DNA of 61,870 nucleotides from an uncultured Bacteroidales bacterium. Its GTDB lineage: Bacteria; Bacteroidota; Bacteroidia; Bacteroidales; P3. The translations under genes were made by a program, and so were the position numbers. Shown one piece after another: positions 44,612 to 55,093 of this stretch. Numbering within the stretch: the first letter of the stretch is position 1; every line of letters begins with the position of its first letter. Location: the NCBI GenBank assembly GCA_900318665.1, contig ONLQ01000026.1, forward strand, positions 1-61,870, given 5' to 3'. The notes below the pieces were generated by a model that ran no database searches, was not told the DNA's origin, and saw only the letters and a program-made list of their open reading frames with translations.

Positions 44612-46530
44612 TATTTCAGTTTGAAACTGGTCTTACCAATCTCGTTGCCATTGGCATAGAGGGTGACCCAATAGAGACCGGCAGGCATTTCGACACTTTC
44701 AAGTTTCTTCCAAATCATGCTGACCTTGCGGCTGAAACCAGTAAACTCAATATCCTGTTTGACGGTGTACTGCATCGGGGTGCCGTTCATGTCGAACACA
44801 TCTTCGCTGATACCATTGGTAACAACGCGGTTGGATGCATTGGAAATACGGGCGTAGATGGTGATAGTACCCGGGTCAACAACATTGTTGTCGAGGATTT
44901 TGCAATCAATCTTGATGGCGGTGAGGTTAGAACCCTTGTCGGTAGCCTTCACCGTAGTGCCACTAACCGACTTGGCGGGGGTAACGGTAAGGTCGCTGGT
45001 GACGAGGATGCTTGCGAGAGCAACCTTCTGCACCAGGCGTGCGTTCTCGGTCTCAATCTGAGCGGAATTTTTCTGGTTGTTGGCAACCTCTTCGCGTAAC
45101 TGGCTGTTCTCGGCCTTGAGTTGCTCGTTTTCGGCTTTCAGACGCTCAATCTCGGCGGCATAACTATCGCAGAGGTTCTGCAGGGCCTCGAGTTTCTGAT
45201 TGACAGTGCCTTTGGCGGCAACAATCTTGGAAGCCTGAGAAGCAGCGGAAGGAGCAGCAGCCTTGGCATCTGCCAATTCCTTCTTGGCGGCAGCCAGTTC
45301 GCTGTCTTTCTGCTGGAGGGTGGTGTTGAGGCCTGCAATCTGATTCTGCTGGTCTGACACCTGTTTTTGCAAAGCAGCAATCTGAGCCATCAGTTCGGCG
45401 TTGTTCTCGACAGGTTTTGCAACCTCTTCCTTGGCGGGAGCCTCAACAACGGGCTGTGCGGCATTCTCTTTGAGTTTTGCAATCTGTGCATCGCGCTCGG
45501 CAACCATAGACTCACGCTCGGCTATCATGTTCTCGCGCTCGGCAAGTTGTTTCTGAAGGCCTTCCACCTGTTTTTCAAGTTCGGTGCCTTTGGACTGCAA
45601 AGTGTTAATCTGCGACTCGAGTTGAGCGACCTTTGCATCGGACTGAGAGTTGTCGGCTTTGCCCTGCGACTGCAGTTCGGTAACCTGGCCCTGCAAAGAA
45701 CTCACCTGGCCTTTGAGGTTAGCCACCTGGCCTTCGAGGTTGGAAATCTGTTTCTTGTATTTTGCCACCTCTGCATCGTTGTTAGATGTAGGAGCGGGAA
45801 CGGGCTTTGCATTAGCAACCTGCTTTTTGAGGTCGGCAATTTGCGACTGAAGTTTACTCACCTGAGAATTGAGGTCGCTGTTCTTAGCAGTAAGACTTTT
45901 GTTCTGCTTGGTAAGGTCGCTATTCTGCGAGGTGAGGGTCTTGTTCTGCTTGGTAAGGTCAGCAATTTTGTTATTGAGTGTGGAAATCTCGCCATTCAGA
46001 GTCTTAATCTGACCTTCCTGCTTGGTGATTTGCTGCTGCAGTTTCTCAACTTTGGCGGCCGACTTAGTATCGACGGTGGTATTGCCAGCAGCATTTTTCT
46101 GACTGAGTTGCGACTGCAGTTTGGAAAGTTCCTTGCTCTGCTTGTCAACCTGCGACTGAAGGCGGCTCACCTGAGACTCTTTATCCTTTACTTCTTTCTG
46201 CAGACGTTTTACTTCGGCTGAGTTATCGGCAATCTGAGAAGCCTGTTTTGACTTTTCCTGAGCCTCTTTTATCTGCTCAAGCAACACATTGATTTCTGCA
46301 GCCTGTGCCTGAATGGTGCTGTCCTTTTCAGCCAAGGACTTATTAAGGTTGGGGTCTGCGCTTTTCAGTCGCTCGAACTCGAGCATTGTGCTATCAAGGC
46401 GATTCTGCAATGCAACAATCTCCTCATCTACTTCATGTTCCTTGTTGAACTGGCAAGATGTAAACATTGTAGCAAATGCCACAAAACCGGCACATACTGC
46501 AAAAGAAAGTTTAGTGAAATGTACTTTCAT
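44611..46530 (-). CDS. Coiled-coil lipoprotein
   Basis: Protein of 639 residues. A lipoprotein signal (AFATMFTSCQF, Cys near 26) is followed by about 450 residues of heptad-repeat coiled coil rich in Gln, Lys, Leu and Ser (many LQSQVSxLKGQVxxLQ units), a Ala/Val/Pro break near 360-380, further coiled coil to about 505, and a C-terminal beta-rich domain (about 510-639, ending GLYWVTLYANGNEIGKTSFKLK). It could be a spacer between outer membrane and wall. The gene is first in the operon with murL and MurD2::M20 and overlaps murL by TAATG. I do not recognise the family, and the coiled coil makes similarity-based naming unsafe. Confidence 0.78.
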   Translation of the reverse strand: MKVHFTKLSFAVCAGFVAFATMFTSCQFNKEHEVDEEIVALQNRLDSTMLEFERLKSADPNLNKSLAEKDSTIQAQAAEINVLLEQIKEAQEKSKQASQIADNSAEVKRLQKEVKDKESQVSRLQSQVDKQSKELSKLQSQLSQKNAAGNTTVDTKSAAKVEKLQQQITKQEGQIKTLNGEISTLNNKIADLTKQNKTLTSQNSDLTKQNKSLTAKNSDLNSQVSKLQSQIADLKKQVANAKPVPAPTSNNDAEVAKYKKQISNLEGQVANLKGQVSSLQGQVTELQSQGKADNSQSDAKVAQLESQINTLQSKGTELEKQVEGLQKQLAERENMIAERESMVAERDAQIAKLKENAAQPVVEAPAKEEVAKPVENNAELMAQIAALQKQVSDQQNQIAGLNTTLQQKDSELAAAKKELADAKAAAPSAASQASKIVAAKGTVNQKLEALQNLCDSYAAEIERLKAENEQLKAENSQLREEVANNQKNSAQIETENARLVQKVALASILVTSDLTVTPAKSVSGTTVKATDKGSNLTAIKIDCKILDNNVVDPGTITIYARISNASNRVVTNGISEDVFDMNGTPMQYTVKQDIEFTGFSRKVSMIWKKLESVEMPAGLYWVTLYANGNEIGKTSFKLK

Positions 46531-46583
46531 AAACGTAAAAATATTGTCTAATTCCTTGTTAATACAAATACATTATGGAATTG

Positions 46584-46614
46584 CAAAATTACATTTTTTT
46601 GTTAATAACGCAAA
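46584..46614 (-). promoter_or_regulatory. Promoter of the coiled-coil/murL operon
   Basis: Minus strand: TTTG at 46611-46614 and TAATTTTG at 46584-46591 with 19 bases between. The leader to the ATG at 46530 is about 50 bases. It is the only clear promoter found for the four-gene unit down to 39228. Confidence 0.75.
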
Positions 46615-46673
46615 AAAAATCTCATTTTTTGATATTTACAACATTTCTTCAATCAATTACCCTTGCCGTTTTA

Positions 46674-48725
<2,052 letters not shown>

Positions 48726-48776
48726 CTAATAATTTTGAATTGCGAATTATTGAAAAATGAAGTCGTCCTTCCTATT

Positions 48777-49868
48777 TCAAAACTCAAACATATAGGTCCA
48801 TTCTATGAAATCTATATGGTCGTAGTGTAGTTTCATTGCCACGCCAAGACGGTGGTGGCTCGTGAGGTTCCAATAGCCGCCCATGCGAATGTACCACTGC
48901 TCCCAATTCTGACGGTAATAGTCGAGATAGTGTCCTGCGCCAAGACGCATGGTTAATCGTCCCCAATGCGATTCGGCAAAAGCCGACAGACCGAAATAGG
49001 GACGGGACTCGCCATGCTGGCGTTCCTTGTCGTGCGAATAGTTATACATCACGTCGAGGTTGGCGCCATACGACCAGCAGGGGTGGAAATAATGCGAAGC
49101 ACCCACCTGAAAAGCATAGGCAAAATAGAGCGTGTGGTCGCTAATCTCGCCCGTGCGACTGCTCACAAAACTGGGCGCCACCGACAAGAACGGACGCAAA
49201 ATGGGGCGGAAAGACATTTTGTCCTTAATAGACCATATCGTACTATCGTCTGACGATGCAACGGTGTCGGCTCGGAGCGTTCGCTGTGGCACGGCAAAGC
49301 GATAGCCAATGTCGGCCTGCAAAAGGTTGAGACCATGATTAGGCCGATAGATATTGCCGTTGGACGAATGGACTATGCGAAAATCGGCAAAGAGCGCAGA
49401 CCCGTCACGCAGAGGGACATCGTATATCACGCCAGCCGAAAGCAGGCAGTTAAGATATGAACCAATAAAGCCATTCTCATCTATATGGCTGCGACGGTAA
49501 GGATTAGTATAAAGCGAAAGGCCGTAGATAAGGCTATACGAGAGATTGCGCCAGATGGGGCCCTGCGTGGCTGCCGCCAGTTCTATGCGGTCGCCAACGA
49601 GGCCGTCGTATAGGTGATTATAGGAAGCATGTATGCCCATCAGAGGCTGCGACCAATAGCGTGTCCAATAGCAGTTGTCGTCCTGCTGCCACAAAGCCTG
49701 CACCGCAATGCCCGCCTCGGGCGTGAAACCCTCGTAGCGCGAGCCATTGATAGGAATCACTTTGCCACCCGCCAGCGACACGGCATAGTGCGACGGCTGT
49801 GCCGCAGCAACGACCGCCACCATTAGTAGCAGAATGAAAACAACATATCTATACACTACCCCCTTCAC
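48777..49868 (-). CDS. PagL-like outer-membrane lipid A deacylase (acyloxyacyl hydrolase family)
   Basis: Protein of 363 residues with a signal peptide (to VAAAQ) and alternating beta strands that end in Phe (YMFEF), as in outer-membrane barrels. The motif RIVHSSNGNIYRPNHGLNL carries the His-x-Ser-Asn of PagL-type lipid A 3-O-deacylases, with the Asn-x-Gly pattern after it. It would remove an acyl chain from lipid A in the outer leaflet. The start is GTG and overlaps the dapF stop (GTGA). Catalysis is inferred from the motif; the barrel is longer than PagL, so the group is better called acyloxyacyl hydrolase-like. Confidence 0.75.
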   Translation of the reverse strand: MKGVVYRYVVFILLLMVAVVAAAQPSHYAVSLAGGKVIPINGSRYEGFTPEAGIAVQALWQQDDNCYWTRYWSQPLMGIHASYNHLYDGLVGDRIELAAATQGPIWRNLSYSLIYGLSLYTNPYRRSHIDENGFIGSYLNCLLSAGVIYDVPLRDGSALFADFRIVHSSNGNIYRPNHGLNLLQADIGYRFAVPQRTLRADTVASSDDSTIWSIKDKMSFRPILRPFLSVAPSFVSSRTGEISDHTLYFAYAFQVGASHYFHPCWSYGANLDVMYNYSHDKERQHGESRPYFGLSAFAESHWGRLTMRLGAGHYLDYYRQNWEQWYIRMGGYWNLTSHHRLGVAMKLHYDHIDFIEWTYMFEF

Positions 49869-50674
49869 GGCAAACGCACCTCGCCTTTGAAATTAAACGC
49901 CACAGGACCAGTAAGCCACACATTGCGATAACGCTCGTCGTCAACATCAAAATCAACACGGAAATCACCGCCACGGGTTTTCAGTCGTCGGTTGCCACTC
50001 ACTATGGCGCAAGCCGTAACACCTGTGCCACAAGCCCATGTCTCGTCCTCCACGCCACGCTCGTAGGTGCGCACCATCAGAGTGCCGTCGGGCAGGTCCT
50101 CAATGAAATCGACATTGGTACCCGCTGGGAATAGGTCGGCATTGTAACGTATGCGACGGCCTTCGCCAACAACGTCGTAATTTTCCAAATCCTCGACACT
50201 CTGCACATAGTGGGGCGAACCTGTATCGACAAACCATCCGTCGATGCAGCGGCGCACCTCTCTGCGCACCACGTCGCGCATCTGAAGGCGCACAAGCCCC
50301 ATGTCGGCCTGGTCGTTCCACACCATTATCTCTGCCTCGTGCGGACCGTCGGGACCCACGAAACGCATATGCTGACGACCTGTGGCAGCGTCTTTGCGCC
50401 CCAAACCCAACATATAGGCAAAAACGGCAATACAGCGGCCGCCATTGCCACACATCGAGGCCAGACGCCCATCGCTATTGTAATAGCGCATTTCAAAGTC
50501 ATAGCCATCTGCGGCTGTGTGGAGGGTCATCAATCCGTCGGCGCCGATGCCAAAACGGCGATGGCACAGATGCGCCACCTGCTTTTCGGTGAGTTCAATA
50601 TTAGTATTGCGGGCATCGATAAGAACAAAATCGTTGCCAGCACCGTCAAATTTAGAAAAGGATATGTAAGACAT
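49865..50674 (-). CDS. dapF: Diaminopimelate epimerase
   Basis: Protein of 269 residues with the two catalytic cysteines: Cys75 in SMCGNGGRC and Cys215 in TWACGTGVTAC. The N-terminal FDGAGNDFVLID and NSDGRLASM blocks are conserved. It converts LL- to meso-diaminopimelate for lysine and peptidoglycan stem peptides, so the wall very likely contains meso-DAP. It overlaps the PagL-like gene start by four bases and lies 36 bases after the dnaX tail. Confidence 0.96.
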   Translation of the reverse strand: MSYISFSKFDGAGNDFVLIDARNTNIELTEKQVAHLCHRRFGIGADGLMTLHTAADGYDFEMRYYNSDGRLASMCGNGGRCIAVFAYMLGLGRKDAATGRQHMRFVGPDGPHEAEIMVWNDQADMGLVRLQMRDVVRREVRRCIDGWFVDTGSPHYVQSVEDLENYDVVGEGRRIRYNADLFPAGTNVDFIEDLPDGTLMVRTYERGVEDETWACGTGVTACAIVSGNRRLKTRGGDFRVDFDVDDERYRNVWLTGPVAFNFKGEVRLP

Positions 50675-50710
50675 GAGTTTTCGGAGGTTCGTGCAATCAG
50701 GTTATCGCCA

Positions 50711-51391
50711 CTACATATCTATATCGGGCAACAGTTTGCGCAGTTCGTGCAGTTGTGGATTTTCGTCGGACATCACCTGGTATTTATCTGTGGCAGAATA
50801 GACCAAGACTTTCTGTTCCTCATACTCCACCTCCACGCGACTGTTGAGGTCGGGCATACCGCTGGCCTTGCGCATCCATTCAAGCAGTTCCACCATATAT
50901 GGCCGCAGTTCCACGCCAAGATAGGCATTCTTGGTATGGATAATTATCATGTCGCCATCTATTTGCGGACGTGCCTCGCGCAATCCGTTCAATATACGTT
51001 CCGGCAGCGAGGTTTTGACCTCTATCAAACGCTGCCAATAGAGCGATATGGTATCGTTGGTGAGCGGCTGCTCCATTCGCGTCGATGCCTCATTGCTTTG
51101 ACGCTGTTCCAAATCCTGCACCATGGATTTGATAGATATAGTGCCTAACTTGTCGGCAATGCTTCCAATGCCCGACAAGCGCTTAACCGGAGCAACCGGT
51201 GCAGGTTCCGACTGTGGCTCTGACTCGGCGGAAACCGAAACCGGTGCTGCGGCTGGCTGAGAGGCTGGTATTGATTGTGGAGCAGGTGTCGGCTGAGGAG
51301 CAGGGGCTAGTCGGGGAGCGGGGGCCGCAGTTGCATTTGTCGGCATTGTCGGAGCAGGGGCCGACTGGGCGGCACTGCTTTCAGCAACCAC
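50711..51391 (-). pseudogene. dnaX: dnaX tail: tau-specific C-terminal region after in-frame stop
   Basis: This 226-residue frame is in the same reading frame as the upstream DnaX ORF, separated only by one TAG (51455-51457) and 21 further sense codons. It has a Pro/Ala-rich linker (SAAQSAPAPTMPTNATAAPAP...) and then a folded domain (ISLYWQRLIEVKTSLPERILNGLREA ... GMPDLNSRVEVEYEEQKVLVYSATDKYQVM), which corresponds to the C-terminal tau region that binds the polymerase and helicase in full-length DnaX. The GTG at 51391 could serve as a start. It is either separately translated, reached by stop read-through, or a broken gene. Confidence 0.8.
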
Positions 51392-51454
51392 GGCATCGCC
51401 TGGGCTTGGTGGTCGATTGGTGGTTATATGTTCCGCATGAGGCGACCTTGCTAT

Positions 51455-52543
51455 CTAACCTGCGGCAAGTTTCATCAACGCCACCTCGACAAAGAGGCGC
51501 TTGTTGCCAGCATCGCGATAGCGATATTCGGCATCTGACGACATATTGAGATACCACAACAATGCTGGCAGACCGCAGGCTGCAGCCTGTGCGGCATAGC
51601 GTGCGAACTGCTCGTCAGAAACATCAAGCAGTTTTCTCATGCTCGGGTCGAGGGCAACGATAAGGTTGCGGAAATGCTCGGTAAGACCTGTGATGAAATG
51701 CTGTCCGTTGAAACCGCGCCTCACGATGTCCTCGTATTGCAGCATGGCGGTGGCAACATCTTTCTTTTGGAACGCATCGACCAGCGAGAAGAAAACCTGG
51801 CTGTCAAGCATATTGAGGTTCTCGGCGCAAAGATGCTCGGTGAGGTTGCCACGAGTAAAACTGACCAGTTGGTCGAACGTGGAAAGAGCATCGCGCAAAC
51901 CGCCTTCGGCCTTGCGAGCCACGAGGCGCAACGCAGCATCCTCGTATGTCACGCCCTCTTGGTCGGCAATAAACTTAAGGTGATTGATGATGTCCTGTTC
52001 CTGAATACGTTTGAACTCGAACACCTGGCACCTCGACAGGATGGTAGGAATAATCTTGTGTTTCTCGGTAGTGGCAAGAATGAACTTGGCGTAGGTCGGC
52101 GGCTCTTCGAGAGTTTTTAGGAATGCGTTGAAAGCCTGCACGGAGAGCATATGAACCTCATCGATTACATAGACCTTGTACTTGCCCGTTTGCGGAGGAG
52201 TATAGACCTGCTCGTTTAGCGCACGGATATCTTCAACACCATTGTGCGAGGCAGCATCGAGTTCAAAATAATTCATCGACACAGACTCATTGAACGAGCG
52301 GCACGACTCACATTCGTTGCAAGCCTCCATATCCTCGGTAGGATTGGTGCAGTTGATAGTTTTAGCCAAGATACGCGCGCAGGTGGTCTTACCAACGCCA
52401 CGAGGGCCGCAAAACAGAAACGCCTGAGCCAGTTTGCCTGTACGGATAGCGTTCTTGAGAGTAGTAGTGATGTGTTCCTGTCCTACAACGCTGGCAAACG
52501 TCGATGGGCGATATTTACGAGCCGAAACAACAAAGTTTTCCAT
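51455..52543 (-). CDS. dnaX: DNA polymerase III subunit gamma (DnaX ATPase part, stop at gamma/tau border)
   Basis: Protein of 362 residues with all clamp-loader AAA+ features: Walker A GPRGVGKT (46-53), zinc-binding cysteines 65, 75, 78 and 81, DEVH Walker B (128-131), sensor TTEKHKI and the SRC Arg finger in ILSRCQVFEF, plus the domain III collar helices to the end (ALLWYLNMSSDAEYRYRDAGNKRLFVEVALMKLAAG). The ORF then stops at TAG, exactly where a gamma form would end. Elsewhere in this family one ORF continues into tau. It loads the beta clamp. Own -7 box at 52571-52578. Confidence 0.92.
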   Translation of the reverse strand: MENFVVSARKYRPSTFASVVGQEHITTTLKNAIRTGKLAQAFLFCGPRGVGKTTCARILAKTINCTNPTEDMEACNECESCRSFNESVSMNYFELDAASHNGVEDIRALNEQVYTPPQTGKYKVYVIDEVHMLSVQAFNAFLKTLEEPPTYAKFILATTEKHKIIPTILSRCQVFEFKRIQEQDIINHLKFIADQEGVTYEDAALRLVARKAEGGLRDALSTFDQLVSFTRGNLTEHLCAENLNMLDSQVFFSLVDAFQKKDVATAMLQYEDIVRRGFNGQHFITGLTEHFRNLIVALDPSMRKLLDVSDEQFARYAAQAAACGLPALLWYLNMSSDAEYRYRDAGNKRLFVEVALMKLAAG

Positions 52544-52570
52544 CAGAATGTTACATGATTATTAGAAATG

Positions 52571-52578
52571 CAAAAATA
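52571..52578 (-). promoter_or_regulatory. -7 box of dnaX
   Basis: Minus strand TATTTTTG, 28 bases before the dnaX ATG, in the gap after the kinase gene. No good -33 element was recognised. Confidence 0.4.
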
Positions 52579-52603
52579 CATTTTTTTTAGGAATCACACG
52601 TTC

Positions 52604-54361
52604 TCACTGTTTCAGTTTGGGACAGTTTGTAAAAGCATCCGAACTTATCCGACAATTGCCCCCATTTTCTATCAAGACGCTTTCCAAAGAGGTGCAATCC
52701 TTAAACGCCTCTCTCCACACCTCACGAACACTCGCCGGAAGAACTATCGAACGCAGATTCTTGCATCCGCAGAAAGCCTCACGCTTAATATATTCCACCG
52801 TGTTGGGGATTGTTATATGTTTTATACCGCTATTGAGAAACATACCATAAGGGATTTCGTCCATTATAGACGGCAACTTGACGGTTTCGAGATTAGGAGT
52901 GTTTCTAAAGACTTTGCTTCCGCCAATATTGCAATCATCAGGAATCTCTATTGACTTCAATGCCGTACAACCTGCAAAAGCATTACTACTTATATATTTC
53001 ACACCTTTTTCTATACGTACCGATGTTATCTTGTCGCAATCGGCAAATGCGTTAGGCTGTATCTTTGTTACTCGATAGACGCTGTCGCCATCTTTTATTG
53101 TTGCCGGTATCACGATGTCTCCTTCTGGCTCTTTAGGCCAATACCGTGGCGACACAATAAAAGCCTCAATCCTTGTCCCTTTCCGAAACACATAATAGTA
53201 CAACGTCTGCCCCGATGATGTAAATGGATATTTCCCCTCGTTTCCACCATAAATAACGATATTTGTATCGGTTAGGAATTTTGATTTCTTTTTGTTTTTA
53301 GACACACTCGAAACCTCCTTGGAGGAAGTTGCGGATTTAGTGTCATCTATGATTGTTCGGGGTATATACTGCGTGTATTTTTGCTTATCATCAGAGGAAG
53401 GAGTGACCTTCGACGGACTTTGGTCAGCCGTCCTTTTTTCCTCAGTTTTCGAGGGTTCTGCGTTTTTCTTGTCTTTTACTGTACCGCCTTCGCTCTGAGA
53501 TACTTCATCAATAGAGTCAATCGGGGATGGATTTTTCTGTTCTTCCTTTGCCTCTTGGTTTAATACTATCACCATGCCGACAATCATTACAGCCAAAGCC
53601 GCCATCACCACCCACGGCCACAATCTTTTCTTATCAAGCAGCCGTTCCAACTCCTCCACAGTCTGCGGACGTCGTTTCGGGTTCTTACGCATGGCATGAC
53701 GTTCAGCAAAGAGAAACTCTCTCGGCATCAACCTATGCATTATCAGACCGATAGAATAAATATCCGACACAGCACTCGTTGTCCCGCCCACCTTTTGTTC
53801 TGGCGAAGCCCACGAGATAGTGCCCGTAGGCTGTTTGAACGAGGCATACTGAGGTCCGTCGGAAAGTCCGAAGTCTATCAACTTCACCACGTTGCCGTCG
53901 GTAGTAACCAGGATATTGGACGGCTTTAGGTCGCAATGACACACCTGATGATTGTGCAGGTGGCCAACGGCCGACAGTAACTGCCGCACAACCTCGCGGC
54001 GCTGCTTGTGTCCCTTATGCAGCTGCGCCCAACGGTCAAGCGTGTCGCCCTCCACATACTCCATCACGATGCAACGCCCCACCACAGGGTCGTCCTCCAT
54101 GCTCTGCACATTCACGATGTTGGGGTGACTGAGGCTCACGCCAATGCAATACTCCTTGTAGAGCCACTCCAACATCGCCGGATTGCGATGCTTGGGCTGC
54201 AAGCCCTTCAAAACATAGTAACGACCATAGCGCCGCGCCTTATAAAGCACATGGCACTCGCGTTCGGCAATAGCCTGGTAATCCGAAAAATATGGCGTCG
54301 TAACATTATACGAACCCTCCACCGCCCCCGAAGGGCTGCCGCTCTGGTCTATCTCTGACAT
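52604..54361 (-). CDS. Receptor-like Ser/Thr kinase with BspA-type LRR ectodomain
   Basis: Protein of 585 residues. N-terminal protein kinase (about 25-245): Lys52 in YYVLKGL, catalytic loop HCDLKPSN (His142, Cys143, Asp144; the usual Arg of HRD is Cys), DFG at 163-165, and an ASPE segment in WASPEQ (185-188). One membrane helix at about 248-267 (WPWVVMAALAVMIVGMVIVL). Then a charged Ser/Lys/Glu-rich linker and BspA-type LRR_5 repeats (about 416-585; IPxxVxxIxxxAFxxCxxLxxIxLP). Kinase inside and LRR outside, as in receptor kinases. Own promoter at 54393-54421, and it is divergent from the lipoprotein cluster. Confidence 0.88.
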   Translation of the reverse strand: MSEIDQSGSPSGAVEGSYNVTTPYFSDYQAIAERECHVLYKARRYGRYYVLKGLQPKHRNPAMLEWLYKEYCIGVSLSHPNIVNVQSMEDDPVVGRCIVMEYVEGDTLDRWAQLHKGHKQRREVVRQLLSAVGHLHNHQVCHCDLKPSNILVTTDGNVVKLIDFGLSDGPQYASFKQPTGTISWASPEQKVGGTTSAVSDIYSIGLIMHRLMPREFLFAERHAMRKNPKRRPQTVEELERLLDKKRLWPWVVMAALAVMIVGMVIVLNQEAKEEQKNPSPIDSIDEVSQSEGGTVKDKKNAEPSKTEEKRTADQSPSKVTPSSDDKQKYTQYIPRTIIDDTKSATSSKEVSSVSKNKKKSKFLTDTNIVIYGGNEGKYPFTSSGQTLYYYVFRKGTRIEAFIVSPRYWPKEPEGDIVIPATIKDGDSVYRVTKIQPNAFADCDKITSVRIEKGVKYISSNAFAGCTALKSIEIPDDCNIGGSKVFRNTPNLETVKLPSIMDEIPYGMFLNSGIKHITIPNTVEYIKREAFCGCKNLRSIVLPASVREVWREAFKDCTSLESVLIENGGNCRISSDAFTNCPKLKQ

Positions 54362-54392
54362 GTCAAGTAAAAATCAGTCATGAAAAACGCCA

Positions 54393-54421
54393 CAAAAGTA
54401 CACAAAAAAATAACAACACAA
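54393..54421 (-). promoter_or_regulatory. Promoter of the receptor-like kinase
   Basis: Minus strand: TTG at 54419-54421 and TACTTTTG at 54393-54400 with 18 bases between; leader about 30 bases. Confidence 0.6.
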
Positions 54422-54640
54422 CATTTCAGCATACACAGGGCATAGTCCTATATCCATCAATAACACACGACACAATATAGATGTTTTTTTTAAGACATTT
54501 AAGTCTCACGGACACCTTATTCAAACTTTTCATATTGTTAATCCACATTTGCAAACATCAACTTTATTTGTTCCCCATTAGACTTAACGTCACAAAAAGG
54601 CATCTGTGTATTAACACATTATAAAATGGGTTGAAGTGGA

Positions 54641-54672
54641 TTTGGTCATCAATCGAAAAAGAACGTTTTTTG
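54641..54672 (+). promoter_or_regulatory. Candidate promoter of the lipoprotein cluster with shared upstream motif
   Basis: TTTG at 54641-54644 and GTTTTTTG at 54665-54672, 20 bases apart; the -7 box lacks the leading TA. The -33 element is embedded in GAAGTGGATTTG (54633-54644), which recurs as GAAGTGGATTT upstream of the 58825 gene with the same spacing to its -7 box. The gene-free stretch 54362-54729 otherwise contains the divergent kinase promoter, this site and the palindrome below. Confidence 0.45.
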
Positions 54673-54678
54673 CAGTGC

Positions 54679-54692
54679 ATTTATCGATAAAT
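54679..54692. promoter_or_regulatory. 14-base perfect palindrome ATTTATCGATAAAT
   Basis: A perfect palindrome 37 bases upstream of the start of the first lipoprotein gene, just downstream of the candidate promoter. Such a site could be bound by a dimeric regulator, but AT-rich palindromes also arise by chance. Confidence 0.35.
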
Positions 54693-54729
54693 CATATTTC
54701 TAATTCAAATCAAACCAAAAACGAACACA

Positions 54730-55035
54730 ATGAAAACAAAAATTATCACCTTAGCCTTGTTCGCCTTCATAGGTATGTTTGTTTTTACCTCTTGCGGCGG
54801 CAGTGATGCCTACAAAAAAGTGGACAAAGCATTAGACAACGCAGAGAAAAACATAAAAAACGCAAAATCCTGCGACGACCTTACCTCGGTATTTGACGTC
54901 GCAGACGTATTAGACATGTCTGACAACTTCAAAAATATGACGCCTGAGGAAATTCAGAAAATATCCAAACGTCAAACGGAACTTGAGAAACTTGTCGAAG
55001 AAAAAGAGAAAAAACTTTGCAAGGATAATGACTAA
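54730..55035 (+). CDS. Small helical lipoprotein
   Basis: Protein of 101 residues with a lipoprotein signal (ALFAFIGMFVFTSC, Cys22) and a fully helical, charged mature part (KVDKALDNAEKNIKNAKSCDDLTSVFD...EKLVEEKEKKLCKDND) with two further Cys residues. Family not recognised. First of a plus-strand group of envelope genes. Confidence 0.7.
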   Translation: MKTKIITLALFAFIGMFVFTSCGGSDAYKKVDKALDNAEKNIKNAKSCDDLTSVFDVADVLDMSDNFKNMTPEEIQKISKRQTELEKLVEEKEKKLCKDND

Positions 55036-55093
55036 ACAAAGAATTATCAAACCTGCGAAAAGCAAAATACCAAACAATAACAAAAATTAGATT

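Noticed and set aside
46101-46300. Naming the coiled-coil lipoprotein as an SMC or chromosome-segregation protein.
   Set aside because: It has a lipoprotein signal and no ATPase head; coiled-coil similarity is not evidence for SMC.
51455-51457. General reassignment of TAG as a sense codon.
   Set aside because: TAG ends many other genes here (for example trxA, the DivIC-like gene and the MORN-like gene), so a genome-wide recoding is unlikely; only the dnaX site is odd.
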